A DNA stretch of 64,000 nt from Candidatus Hydrogenedentota bacterium (GTDB taxonomy: Bacteria; Hydrogenedentota; Hydrogenedentia; Hydrogenedentales; SLHB01): the NCBI GenBank assembly GCA_020848835.1, contig JADLHJ010000054.1, positions 33,916 to 97,915 of the forward strand, given 5' to 3'. The translations under genes and the position numbers were made by a program. The notes under the pieces are model-generated. The model was not told where the DNA came from. It searched no databases and saw only the letters and a program-made list of their open reading frames with translations. The stretch's first letter is position 1; every line of letters starts with the position of its first letter. This document shows positions 54,041 through 63,278 of the stretch, in pieces.

Positions 54041-55522
54041 ATGAAAGTACTTTTTGTACTTCCCCCTTTCAACTTGTCGGCGTCCTATGGAACGACGACA
54101 AAGATGAAGCGCGGCTTCCTCCCCTCTTTGGGGATGGGGCACATAGCTGCGTCGGTTGAACAGGACGGTCACGAGACCGCGCTGTTGGATGCGCAAATCC
54201 AGGACCTCGATCCGATTCAAACGGTGGAAAAAATATTGGCGCATGGCGCCGATATCGTTGCCATCTCGTTGATGAATGTATACGCCCACGCCGGATACGC
54301 GGTCGCCGCCGAACTCCGCGCGCGCGATCGCGAGGTGATGATCGTCGTGGGTGGCCCCCACGTCACTTCGGATTGCCGCCGCGTACTGACGGATTGTCCC
54401 GCCATCGATGTCGCGATTCCTGGTGAGGGCGAGATTCCATTGCGCGAAATGGTGGCGTTGGTAAGCGCGAAGGAAGATTGGCGGGCAGTCAAAGGGATCG
54501 CCTACCGCAAGGCAGACGGCAGGCCTTATGTAAACGGCAAAGCCGATGTACTGCGCAATTTGGACTTGTTGCCACACCCCGCGCGACATATCTTCGATCC
54601 TTACGATTATCGCCCGCTGCCGAATCAAGTGCGCCGCGAGCCGGCCACTACCGCAATTTCTTCGCGTGGTTGTTCGTGGGGCAAGTGTACGTTCTGCTTC
54701 CAGGGTGGTGAATTCTCATCCAGCTATCGCCGTCACTCGCCGAAGCATATGGTCGAACAAATCAAGCCGCTGGTCCACGATCGCGGCGTGAAAGAGATTC
54801 TTTTCTGGGACGATACCTTCGCGGTCAATGTGAAATGGATCGACGAGTTTTGCGCGGAGCTTCGACGCGAGAAACTGGATCTGACGTGGTCCTGCTACGG
54901 GCACATGCGTTCGGTTAAGCCGGATATGTTGAAAAAGATGGCGGCGGCAGGCTGCTTCAACATCTACTACGGTTTTGAGTCCGGCGTGCAGGAACTGCTC
55001 GATCTCGTGAAGAAGGGCACCACGCGCGACCAGATTCGCCAGGCGGTGCGTTGGACGCGCGATGCAGGTATCGAAGTCCGCGGTTCTTTCATTCTCGGCT
55101 TCCCGACCGAAACGCCGGAACAGTCGCTGGAAACGATTCGATTCGCGTGCGAGCTAAACGCGGACTGGATGATGTTCTTCCCATTCCACGTGCAGCCGGG
55201 CACGCCTATCGAGGCGCTCGCGCACCAAGATGGACGCGTTATCGAAACCCAAACAACGGTGTATTTCCCCGAGTTCGTTTCGTCCGGCTATACGGACAAA
55301 GAAGAAATACACAAGATGGTCAAGAAAGCGTACTTCGATTATTACATGCGCCCGCGCTATTGGAACCTTGTTGCGCGAAATCTCATCAAACGGCCGTATA
55401 CGTTTAAGTACTACTACGACGCGGTGAAGTATTGGCTCGATCTCACGCGCGGCGGGCTCACCATGAAAGACGTCGAACTTCCGGCCGAAGCACAAATCGA
55501 GCAGCAAGCCGTCGCGAACTAA
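54041..55522 (+). CDS. B12-binding-type radical SAM enzyme with CX4CX2C motif
   Basis: The protein has 493 residues; the ATG at 54041 starts the conserved part (MKVLFVLPPFN), while an ATG at 53960 precedes it without support. The N-terminal Rossmann-like domain (to about 150) has MGHIAASVEQDGHETALLDA and VGGPHVTSDCRRVL, but no DxHxxG cobalamin-His motif. The radical SAM domain has the cluster Cys at 211, 216 and 219 in SRGCSWGKCTFC, a CX4CX2C spacing, not the usual CX3CX2C. EILFWDDTFAVN, YYGFESGVQEL and FILGFPTETPEQ follow as in BchE-like enzymes. A C-terminal helical part follows. The product is unknown; neighbours point to a lipid or surface molecule. Confidence 0.88.
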   Translation: MKVLFVLPPFNLSASYGTTTKMKRGFLPSLGMGHIAASVEQDGHETALLDAQIQDLDPIQTVEKILAHGADIVAISLMNVYAHAGYAVAAELRARDREVMIVVGGPHVTSDCRRVLTDCPAIDVAIPGEGEIPLREMVALVSAKEDWRAVKGIAYRKADGRPYVNGKADVLRNLDLLPHPARHIFDPYDYRPLPNQVRREPATTAISSRGCSWGKCTFCFQGGEFSSSYRRHSPKHMVEQIKPLVHDRGVKEILFWDDTFAVNVKWIDEFCAELRREKLDLTWSCYGHMRSVKPDMLKKMAAAGCFNIYYGFESGVQELLDLVKKGTTRDQIRQAVRWTRDAGIEVRGSFILGFPTETPEQSLETIRFACELNADWMMFFPFHVQPGTPIEALAHQDGRVIETQTTVYFPEFVSSGYTDKEEIHKMVKKAYFDYYMRPRYWNLVARNLIKRPYTFKYYYDAVKYWLDLTRGGLTMKDVELPAEAQIEQQAVAN

Positions 55523-55569
55523 GCAGCGCCGTTCGCTCTGGTTTCCTTCGAGTGCTATAGTCTTTTCAC

Positions 55570-58182
55570 ATGCGGGTTTTATTCTCCAGTTCCATTCTGA
55601 TTGCGCTGCTCGTCTCTTCCGGGTGCGGTTCGCAAAGCCCGTCGAAGCAGGTTGCATCCCCGTTAAGTTTGTCTACGTCTCCGGCGGATCCCGTGCAGCG
55701 ATTGGTGGCCGCAGACCTCGCCAACACCCAAGCGCGACCTGACGATCTTGCGATCCCGGTTGCCGCAATTCGCCCGTCCAAATTCCATCGCGACGATTCG
55801 GAACTCAATGGGTGGCTCGTCGAAACTGGCCTGGTGGATACAGCGCAATACAACACCGTCCGCCTCCAACTCAGCGCAACCGGAGTGAATGGCGCTCTTG
55901 TCACGTGGGCCGGAAACCTGGAACCCGACGCGGCATCAACTCCTGGGATTCAGTTTCCCATCGTGCCCGATGGTCAGGTTCGCGAATATGTTGTTAACAT
56001 GATTGATCCTTACACGCCGCTCTGGTGCGGCACTATCACGCAGTTGGCGATCATCCCCGTCAATACAAACGGAAACATCTCCGTGAAAGGCGCAACCTTT
56101 GCCAACACACCCGTCACTAGTCCTCTTCGCGTGACGCTTGATTTCAAGACCATATCTGCACTGACTGCTCCGGACATCGCGTGGGATGTTACGGTGCCGC
56201 CGCGGGGCGTTTTGGAATTTAGTACAGGGTTGGCGAAACGCGCGTGGAAATTGCATGGATCCGACGGTGTCGTTTTTCGTGTGCGCGTCGCGACTTCGGA
56301 CGGCAAGAGTCGTGTGCTGACGGAGAACACGAGAGAACCAATGGGCAGGGGCCGTGAGACGCAATGGGTCCCGATTCAAGCGGATCTTGGCGACTACGCG
56401 GGTCAGCAAGTACGCCTCACTTTGGAAACAGACCCGCGGCAGAATTCTATCGGCGACTATGCGTATTGGGGCAACCCGACTGTGCGCTCGTCAGCACCGG
56501 ACAATACGAAGTCGCCGGTGATCTTAATCTCTTGCGACACAACACGTGTCGATCGTCTGCCGCTATACGGCTACGCTCGCGACACCTGGCCAAACCTTAC
56601 TTCATTCGGGAAGGAGGCCGTGTTGTTCGAGAAGGCGTTCACGCCCGAAACGTGGACCCTTACGGCGCACGTGAGCATGCTGACGGGATTGTATCCCACG
56701 CATCACCACGTAAATTCGACTACCAACCTTGCCGAGTCCGTTGTTACGTTGCCGGAGGTCCTCGCAAACGCCGGATATGTGTGCGGCGGATTCACCGGTT
56801 ATCGCACCTGGCTCTTGCCTTGGCGTGGATTAGCGCACGGGTTCGATGCGTACGAAACCGCGGAGGTGATTCGCGATATACGCGCAACGCAAGCGCACAT
56901 CGATCCGTGGTTGGAACAGCACAAAGACCAGCCGTTCTTTCTTTTCTTTCACAACTACGATCATCACAGCAAGATCGCGAGTCTAAATTGCGCCGGTTGT
57001 GATCTGCCGTATTATCCCGTTGACGAGGCGGGCCTGCATTTCTCTAAGGAACTTAAGGAACCATCTTCCTTACGTGCGGAAGGACGTCCGCGCGCCACAG
57101 ATTTGCTCTTCGGCGCGAACGACGGCCGCGAGACGATATCGCCGGAAGAGTTGACCTACATGTCCGCGTTGTATGACGACGCAGTCAGATCGGTAGACGA
57201 AGAACTCGGAGCGTTTTTCGACCAGTTGAAAGCGTCCGGTGCATACGACCGCGCACTAATAATTGTCACTGCGGATCACGGCGAACTCTTCGGCGAACAC
57301 GGGGAGTTCCTCCACGAACACGTATATGAGGGCGCGGCACACGTGCCGTTGCTCATACGGTTCCCCGGCGGGAAAGACGGCGGGAAACGTGTATCAGATA
57401 TTGCTCAACTCATTGACCTTTATCCGACAGTTCTCGATTTCTTAAAGCTACCAGCAGTGGAAACAGACGGGCGCAGTCTGCTGCCGCTACTGAATGGGCC
57501 GCAACCGAATCCGACGGTATTTATTCGCCGGCAACATTACCAGGCGGCGCGCACTACGGAATGGAAACTGATCCACGATATTCAGTCGGGCGGATACGAA
57601 CTCTACGATATGGTGAATGACCCGCGGGAAACGCAGAACGTGTACGCGGTGGACCACCCTGCGGCGCCCGAACTAACCGCGGAGCTGAATCGCTTCTTTG
57701 TCGAAGACCCGCGCGGGTGGCACGTCGCATTCGTCAATAAGAAAAAGTGGCACGGCACGGTCGTCCTCAGCACGGAAGACCAAATCGACGCAGCACGATT
57801 ATTCTTTGGCGGGACCATGAGCCGCGAGGATCTAATGAAACGCGACGAGCGCAGTTTTACGGTCAATCTCGGATCGCTGCCGCGGGAAGAAATTCTGTTC
57901 CGCACAAATCCGTCGAGTTCGGAAGTGCGCTTGTCCGTGCGCTCGGAGACGCCGTTTCAAATCATTTTGCCCGACGGCAAGACGAACGAGAGCGCAACCT
58001 ACGATGGCGTCCTTATTCCTCCCAAGGCCGGTGCCTCAACCAAGCCGCAAATTCCCAGCCACGTAAAGATTCCAACGCTGGTCGTGTGGTATGAAAATGA
58101 AGCGGCCGAGGGCACGAAGGCGCCTGAAATGACTGCTGAAGAAAAAGAAGAACTTCGTGGTGGCGGTTATGTTGGCGAATAA
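55570..58182 (+). CDS. Sulfatase-fold lipoprotein with Thr in place of the formylglycine Cys
   Basis: The 870-residue protein has a lipoprotein signal (LLVSSGC). Residues to about 310 form beta-sandwich modules; from about 316 the alkaline-phosphatase-superfamily sulfatase domain starts (ILISCDTTRVDRLPLYGYARD). The active-site segment TWTLTAHVSMLTGLYP has Thr363 where sulfatases carry Cys or Ser, Thr365 for Pro and His367 for Arg. IIVTADHGELFGEHGEFLHE supplies the metal-binding Asp-His. The motif favours a phosphodiesterase or phosphotransferase over an FGly sulfatase. The first 300 residues are unusual for the family. It is 47 bp after the radical SAM gene and 12 bp before the GT39 gene, so an operon is likely. 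Confidence 0.85.
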   Translation: MRVLFSSSILIALLVSSGCGSQSPSKQVASPLSLSTSPADPVQRLVAADLANTQARPDDLAIPVAAIRPSKFHRDDSELNGWLVETGLVDTAQYNTVRLQLSATGVNGALVTWAGNLEPDAASTPGIQFPIVPDGQVREYVVNMIDPYTPLWCGTITQLAIIPVNTNGNISVKGATFANTPVTSPLRVTLDFKTISALTAPDIAWDVTVPPRGVLEFSTGLAKRAWKLHGSDGVVFRVRVATSDGKSRVLTENTREPMGRGRETQWVPIQADLGDYAGQQVRLTLETDPRQNSIGDYAYWGNPTVRSSAPDNTKSPVILISCDTTRVDRLPLYGYARDTWPNLTSFGKEAVLFEKAFTPETWTLTAHVSMLTGLYPTHHHVNSTTNLAESVVTLPEVLANAGYVCGGFTGYRTWLLPWRGLAHGFDAYETAEVIRDIRATQAHIDPWLEQHKDQPFFLFFHNYDHHSKIASLNCAGCDLPYYPVDEAGLHFSKELKEPSSLRAEGRPRATDLLFGANDGRETISPEELTYMSALYDDAVRSVDEELGAFFDQLKASGAYDRALIIVTADHGELFGEHGEFLHEHVYEGAAHVPLLIRFPGGKDGGKRVSDIAQLIDLYPTVLDFLKLPAVETDGRSLLPLLNGPQPNPTVFIRRQHYQAARTTEWKLIHDIQSGGYELYDMVNDPRETQNVYAVDHPAAPELTAELNRFFVEDPRGWHVAFVNKKKWHGTVVLSTEDQIDAARLFFGGTMSREDLMKRDERSFTVNLGSLPREEILFRTNPSSSEVRLSVRSETPFQIILPDGKTNESATYDGVLIPPKAGASTKPQIPSHVKIPTLVVWYENEAAEGTKAPEMTAEEKEELRGGGYVGE

Positions 58183-58194
58183 CCGGCCTGACAG

Positions 58195-60648
58195 ATGTTT
58201 AACAAAATGACCTCTATGGACTCCGAAGAGCACAACCGTGCCAATACGAAATTCTGGCTGCTGGCAATCCTCATGCTTGCCACGGTACTACGGCTCATCC
58301 GTCTCGGAACATTTGACTACTGGCACGACGAAGTCCACAACCTTCTTGCGAGTGAAAACCTCTACGCCACCGTTATCGAAGGCAAACTCATTTCCAACCA
58401 TCCGCCGTTGCCATACGTTCTCGTCGCTGCGTGGCGGGCTATCGGTCTGGGCTATTCCGAATGGACAATGCGCGGGCTACCGGCGTTGGCCGGCGTGGCA
58501 ACGGTAGGCACGATCTTCCTCCTCGTTCGCCGCTTGTTCGATGTCCGCACTGCTTTAATCGCTGCATTTCTGCTTGCGATCTCACCACTGCACATTGCGC
58601 ATTCGCAGGACTTGAAGGAATATATCTACCTCCCCTTCGTCGCCTGTTTCATCGGTTTATTCTTCTATCAAGCGATTGACACGAATCGCTGGCGAGACTG
58701 GTTGCTTTACGGATTGTTCGCAGGGCTGGGGTGCTACACGGAAATATTCGTTGGCCCCTTGCTGGTGGCGTTAAACCTGTGGGCGCTTGTGCTGATCGCG
58801 AGACAGCGCGATCGGTTGAAGGGCTGGATTGCGGGCAACGTCCTTGGTGCGGGGCTCTTCCTGCCTTGGCTTGGCATCATGTATCACAGCGCTGTCAACA
58901 CCATGATCGAAGCCAAAACATGGTGGGTTCAATCTCCTAGCGTTATCGGCATCATCTTTTACATTAAGGCCGTCGCATTCGGATATACCGCGCCGCAAAT
59001 TTATAAAGCTTCGCTGGTGATTTTCGGTATTTTGATCTGCGCGGGTCTCGTGATTGCGATTCGGCGTAATCCGCGCGCCGGAACATTCATCGCGGTGTGG
59101 AGCATCGTGCCTGTCGCGATTGTGTACCTCATCTCGCTAAAGACCGAGAGCATCTTCTTAATTCGTGCGATGCTTCCCTACGCGTTGGGATTGTATATCG
59201 CCGTCGCAGTGGCAATTGCCGCGATACCGGCACGTGGCCGTTACCTCCCGCTCATCGTATTGGCTGGGTTGTCAACGGTTGGATCGGGTTACTACTACCT
59301 CCGCATCTATCCTCCAGTAGACTTTCCGCACCGCCCCGGCATCCATCCGCCGCGAGACTATCATCGCACAGCGCAAACCATACTCGATCAATGGCAGGAC
59401 GGCGACGTGGTTGTGCATTCAACAGCGGCCACGTGGTTGCCCTTCGCGCAATACGGATTTCGGAATCGTCCGCAATATTTCGCTGGCGTTGGCGCAAAGT
59501 TTATAAACGACATACGCGTGGGTAATCCGGGCAACGCGGAAAATCCGGTGTTGAACAACTATTTTCCCAATGAGCCGCAAACCATCACACACGGCGCACA
59601 CCGCGTATGGTTCGTATTCTCGGAATGGGAACGCAAATACCTCGAAGGCAACGCCACCGCCGTATGGAGCTGGCTGGACGCGCACTACACTGAAGTAGAC
59701 CGGAAAGAGTTTCGCGGCATCGACCTGATTCTTTATGAACAAATCGCTGACGCGCCAGTTTTGCAGCGCGATAACGACGACGGTGTGTCCGCCGATCTCA
59801 GTATCGGCGGCGAACCGAACACCTACCATAAAGTGCTACCCGATACCGGACTCATTCCACGCGGCGAAACAGAACGCCGTGGCGATTTGCTTGTGAAGTT
59901 CAAAGAACAAGGACAGTCTCAGCCTTCCGCCTCGACGAAAACCGAATTCACGATCCAAAATCGTTCAAAGGAGCAGCGTACAGTTGACATCTTCGTCGTT
60001 GCGTCTGACGTACTGCTCAGCGCCGCCTCGCTCTACGAAGCCGACGCCGCCGATGAAATATGGCACGTTTTTCTGCAGCACAACCCACAACCGCCCCCAC
60101 CGAATTACATGGTGCCAGTGGCGTCAGCCCATTTCTCCGAACCCGGCACCGGCACACTTGTGGGCGAATTGACGTGCCCACCCGGCACCTACGCAACGCG
60201 GCTCTTCATGATGGGCGCACCAGGAGACAAACGCCACGGGCGCTCGGAATTGACCTTTGTGATTGGAGATGTCGATCTGGCAGCGTCGATCGCATTACCG
60301 GCAGATGACACATTGCGATGGGACTGGTTCCAGGGCGCCTCTGTTTTCTTAGGCGGCGCCCGGGCCCCCGTGCGCGTGACCGCAACAAATCCCGGACCCG
60401 AGCCTGCGTACTGCGATGTCGCGTATGTTGCGCTTCTACGCGAAGAGCCGGGTGCGACTCCTAATGAGCCGTTGGCAATAAACCGCGTTCTCAATCCCGG
60501 AGAGACCTGGACGCACGCAACCGAATCAACACGGCCGGCCAATCGCATGGATATCTTGGTATACGAACAAGCGCCAAACGGCAAGATGTATCATATCTTC
60601 CGGATTGCCGATCAGCCGAAAGTTATGGGCTCGCTTCGCGCGAACTAA
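58195..60648 (+). CDS. GT39-type (PMT-like) membrane glycosyltransferase with extracytoplasmic beta-domains
   Basis: The protein has 817 residues. ATG 58195 is used; ATGs at 58207 and 58216 are possible. About ten helices lie between residues 20 and 380. The first loop FDYWHDEVHNLLASE has the Asp-Glu motif of GT-C family 39/ArnT-like transferases, and SNHPPLPYVLVAAWRAIG and SQDLKEYIYLPF are typical of dolichyl/undecaprenyl-phosphate-sugar users. After about residue 400 comes a long extracytoplasmic part, including Ig-like strands (RMDILVYEQAPNGKMYHIF). It would glycosylate a surface lipid or protein. It ends the operon. Confidence 0.85.
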   Translation: MFNKMTSMDSEEHNRANTKFWLLAILMLATVLRLIRLGTFDYWHDEVHNLLASENLYATVIEGKLISNHPPLPYVLVAAWRAIGLGYSEWTMRGLPALAGVATVGTIFLLVRRLFDVRTALIAAFLLAISPLHIAHSQDLKEYIYLPFVACFIGLFFYQAIDTNRWRDWLLYGLFAGLGCYTEIFVGPLLVALNLWALVLIARQRDRLKGWIAGNVLGAGLFLPWLGIMYHSAVNTMIEAKTWWVQSPSVIGIIFYIKAVAFGYTAPQIYKASLVIFGILICAGLVIAIRRNPRAGTFIAVWSIVPVAIVYLISLKTESIFLIRAMLPYALGLYIAVAVAIAAIPARGRYLPLIVLAGLSTVGSGYYYLRIYPPVDFPHRPGIHPPRDYHRTAQTILDQWQDGDVVVHSTAATWLPFAQYGFRNRPQYFAGVGAKFINDIRVGNPGNAENPVLNNYFPNEPQTITHGAHRVWFVFSEWERKYLEGNATAVWSWLDAHYTEVDRKEFRGIDLILYEQIADAPVLQRDNDDGVSADLSIGGEPNTYHKVLPDTGLIPRGETERRGDLLVKFKEQGQSQPSASTKTEFTIQNRSKEQRTVDIFVVASDVLLSAASLYEADAADEIWHVFLQHNPQPPPPNYMVPVASAHFSEPGTGTLVGELTCPPGTYATRLFMMGAPGDKRHGRSELTFVIGDVDLAASIALPADDTLRWDWFQGASVFLGGARAPVRVTATNPGPEPAYCDVAYVALLREEPGATPNEPLAINRVLNPGETWTHATESTRPANRMDILVYEQAPNGKMYHIFRIADQPKVMGSLRAN

Positions 60649-60715
60649 CGAACGCAACTACTTCTGAAGTGCTATACCGGAATCGATCATTCGACAACCG
60701 GGAGCAATCTTTTGC

Positions 60716-61660
60716 CTACGGTTTTGCAGCATTTCCCCCGGCGGCGTCCATGAACCATTGGCAAACGTCCACGTATTGCTTTTCGATGCCGTCCCAATAC
60801 GTGTGAGGGCCATCCGGTTGGACGATGAGTTTGACCTTGAGGCCGGCTTCGTCGTATTTCGCTTTGAGAATCTCGGATTGCTGGACGGGCACCGTCATGT
60901 CTTTGTCGCCGTGAATCAACAGTAATGGCGGATCGTCGGGCGTGACGAAGTAGATCGGCGAAACCGATTTGAGTTGTTCCGGCAAGTCTGAAATCGTACC
61001 GAACATTTCCTTGAAGAGGCTTGGCCGCCCTAATTCAATCATTTTGTAACCGTCCGCTTTTCCCCAGTTAATGAAGTCTGTCGGCGGAAACCACGCGACG
61101 ACGGCCTGCACGCGGCTGCTTACGCGCTCGACAGGGTCCTTCGAATCCGGTTTGCCATCGTCGCCGGTAAGGCCGACCATCAACGCGAGATGCGCCCCGG
61201 AAGATCCGCTTGTGATGCCGATGTGGTCGGGATCGATGCCGTAGTCCGCCGCTTTCATGCGCACAAATCGCACCGAGCGGCGGATGTCCTCGACCATTTC
61301 GGGAACCTGGAACCGCGGGCCGCTGCCGTGGCGGACGATGAATACCGTGAACCCGCCGTGCAAGAGGCCCATCGCCCAATGGTCCTTGCGCAGCTCGGCG
61401 ACCTTTTCTGGATCGTTCGACTTGCTCGACTTCCAACTGCCGCTCGATACGAGAACAATGCCGAGATTGTTACCGTCTTTCTCCGGCTTCAACACGTCGA
61501 GCGTCAGACCCATGCCTTCTTTCTGGCCATACACCACGTCTTCAGTGGCGGTGTATGGAACAACTAAAGTTTCGATTCCGGCGTAACTGGTCCAAGCCGG
61601 AATCATGTAAGCGATTCCTAAAATAGTGAGAAGCAGCCCTCTCTTGCGGATGCGTTTCAT
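60716..61660 (-). CDS. Secreted alpha/beta-hydrolase (BD-FAE/carbohydrate-esterase-like)
   Basis: The 314-residue protein starts at ATG 61660 with AAAGGAG five bases upstream and a signal (GLLLTILGIAYMIPAWTSYA). The domain has LTLDVLKPEKDG, the oxyanion region GIVLVSSGSWKSSKS, the nucleophile elbow ITSGSSGAHLALMVG (G-x-S-x-A type), LLLIHGDKDMTVPVQQS with the acid, and PDGPHTYWDG with the His. Such enzymes remove acyl or feruloyl groups from polysaccharides or act as peptidases of the BD-FAE type. It probably acts outside the cytoplasm. It is convergent with the GT39 operon (67 bp). Confidence 0.88.
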   Translation of the reverse strand: MKRIRKRGLLLTILGIAYMIPAWTSYAGIETLVVPYTATEDVVYGQKEGMGLTLDVLKPEKDGNNLGIVLVSSGSWKSSKSNDPEKVAELRKDHWAMGLLHGGFTVFIVRHGSGPRFQVPEMVEDIRRSVRFVRMKAADYGIDPDHIGITSGSSGAHLALMVGLTGDDGKPDSKDPVERVSSRVQAVVAWFPPTDFINWGKADGYKMIELGRPSLFKEMFGTISDLPEQLKSVSPIYFVTPDDPPLLLIHGDKDMTVPVQQSEILKAKYDEAGLKVKLIVQPDGPHTYWDGIEKQYVDVCQWFMDAAGGNAAKP

Positions 61661-62002
61661 GCATGCTCCTTTTGGCAGTTGACTGTTTCGGTGAGATTCT
61701 TTTCTTAGGCTTCCGAACGATAAGCAACGAATCTTGCCTATGCACACACTAAGTACGCAACTCGATGATTATGGAAATTACTTTGTTCAGGATGGGGAAC
61801 ACTCACGTCTGCCAAAGTCTTTCGTAAGCAGACACATCTCCGGGACTAGATTTCAGATTACGTTCGAAGGCGCTAGCGGTTTGTCTTTGGGCCGGGAAAC
61901 TCTCGGGTATTCTCATGAAGAAGCTAAGCCCGATAAACAACATATGAATAAATAAAGAACTGGCTTGCCATCCGAAGCTCGCTGGAGCACGTGAATAGCC
62001 CT
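61661..62002. other. Gap between hydrolase gene and IS element
   Basis: The 340 bp left of the IS hold the ribosome site of the hydrolase (minus strand) and no gene that I can support. An open frame at 61734-61955 lacks any ribosome site or family feature. No target duplication of the IS was found at its right edge. Confidence 0.5.
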
Positions 62003-62076
62003 TGACCTGTCCCCTTGAAACTGTACCGTTGGTAGTGAGAGAAATCGTAGGCCATTAGGCCGAGGAGGACTCTCGA

Positions 62077-62343
62077 ATGAAGGGAAAGCGGTATAGCGAG
62101 GAACAGATCGTCCGTATTTTGAAGGAGGTCGAGATAGGCAAGCCTGTCGCGGAGGTTTGCCGGGAGCACGGGGTATCCGAGCAATCGGTGTATCGCTGGC
62201 GAACGAAGTTCGGCGGGATGGACGTTTCCGATGTGCAACGACTCAAGCAGCTGGAGGATGAAAACAGCCGGCTTAAACGGCTGGTGGCCAATCAGGCGCT
62301 GGACATTGAACTGCTCAAGGAGATTAACTCAAAAAAGTGGTAG
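62077..62343 (+). CDS. IS3-family transposase OrfA
   Basis: This 88-residue protein starts at ATG 62077 with GAGGAGGA upstream. It has a helix-turn-helix (YSEEQIVRILKEVEIGKPVAEVCREHGVSEQSVYRW in pieces) that binds the IS ends, then a leucine-zipper coiled coil (LKQLEDENSRLKRLVANQAL). It is needed with OrfB for regulated transposition. The 3' end carries the slippery site for frameshifting into OrfB. Confidence 0.95.
   Translation: MKGKRYSEEQIVRILKEVEIGKPVAEVCREHGVSEQSVYRWRTKFGGMDVSDVQRLKQLEDENSRLKRLVANQALDIELLKEINSKKW
62331..62337 (+). other. Programmed -1 frameshift site A AAA AAG
   Basis: A AAA AAG lies in the orfA frame six bases before the orfA stop (62341-62343). A -1 slip would continue in the orfB frame to make the OrfAB transposase. 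A downstream stimulatory stem could involve GGCCCCGCCGCC, but this was not computed. Confidence 0.8.
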
Positions 62344-63263
62344 GCCCCGCCGCCAAGCGGGCTGTAGTCAAAGACATGGTGCAGCGGGGCAAATGCAGTG
62401 AACGGCGTGCATGCCAGTTGTTGGCAGCGCCGCGGATGACGGTACGCTACGAACGGCAGGTGCGCAGCGATGAAGCGGCATTGCGCAAGCGCATTCGCAA
62501 ACTGGCCGAGAAGCACAAACGATACGGGATGCGTCTGATTTTGGCCAAACTACGCCGTGAAGCATGGCGGGTGAACAAGAAGCGAGTGCACCGGATATGG
62601 AAGGAAGAAGGATTGCAGCGCAAACGGAAACGTCGCAAGAAACGGGGTTGCGGGCCTTCACAGGACGTTAAGATGAAAGCAGCGTATCCAAACCACGTAT
62701 GGAGCTATGACTTCACCGAGGATCGCACGGAACGAGGCGGTAAGCTCAGGACGTTCAACGTGGTCGATGAGTTTACGCGCGAGTGCCACCACATTCGCGT
62801 TGACCGCTCCATTGGTGCGGACAAGGTAATCGCCTCCTTGGAATGGCTCTTCCTGCTTCACGGCGCGCCGCAATACATCCGGTCGGACAACGGCCCCGAA
62901 CTCGTCGCCAAGGCGCTGCAGTCCTGGCTCGCCGAGCGCGGTGCCAAGACTATCTACATCACACCAGGCAGCCCGTGGGAGAATGCGTACATTGAAAGCT
63001 TCAACGACAAGTTTCGCGACGAATGCCTGAACATGCACGTCTTCATCGATGGCCACCAAGCGCAGGAAGTGATCGAAGCGTGGCGCAACGAATACAATAC
63101 CGAGCGACCGCACAGCAGTTTGAACTACAGCACCCCGGCAGAATTCGCCGCGCAATGGCGCAACTCCAGTCGGCCTACGGCCTCCCTGCGTTGCACCATT
63201 GCGGAAGAACAAGACACAGCACTGAAGACTGAGGCAAATACTCTCACTACAGCTGGTACATAA
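62337..63263 (+). CDS. IS3-family transposase OrfB (DDE integrase domain)
   Basis: The 308-residue frame opens at GTG 62337 and is probably made mainly as the OrfAB fusion through the frameshift site. It has an HTH_21-type segment (YGMRLILAKLRREAWRVNKKRVHRIW in pieces), then the rve DDE domain with VWSYDFTEDR (first Asp), IRSDNGPELVA (second Asp) and NAYIESFNDKFRDECL (Glu). The catalytic triad is complete and no stop interrupts it, so the element may be active. Confidence 0.95.
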   Translation: MVGPAAKRAVVKDMVQRGKCSERRACQLLAAPRMTVRYERQVRSDEAALRKRIRKLAEKHKRYGMRLILAKLRREAWRVNKKRVHRIWKEEGLQRKRKRRKKRGCGPSQDVKMKAAYPNHVWSYDFTEDRTERGGKLRTFNVVDEFTRECHHIRVDRSIGADKVIASLEWLFLLHGAPQYIRSDNGPELVAKALQSWLAERGAKTIYITPGSPWENAYIESFNDKFRDECLNMHVFIDGHQAQEVIEAWRNEYNTERPHSSLNYSTPAEFAAQWRNSSRPTASLRCTIAEEQDTALKTEANTLTTAGT

Positions 63264-63278
63264 ACTGGGGGCAGGTCA

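Larger units (their letters stand above)
62003..63278 (+). mobile_element. IS3-family insertion sequence
   Basis: A complete element of about 1276 bp. The left end begins TGACCTGTCCCC and the right end, read inversely, begins TGACCTGCCCCC, giving the family's TG...CA termini and 11 of 12 matching end bases. Two overlapping frames, orfA and orfB, fill it. Flanking bases (left CCCT, right GGGA) show no clear target duplication, so the boundary could be off by a few bases or the copy may be old. The OrfA/OrfB sequences resemble the IS407 or IS2 side of the family. Confidence 0.85.

Noticed and set aside
61734..61955. 73-codon plus-strand frame beside the IS element
   Set aside because: No ribosome site, no recognisable domain, and in a non-coding gap; length is within chance expectation.
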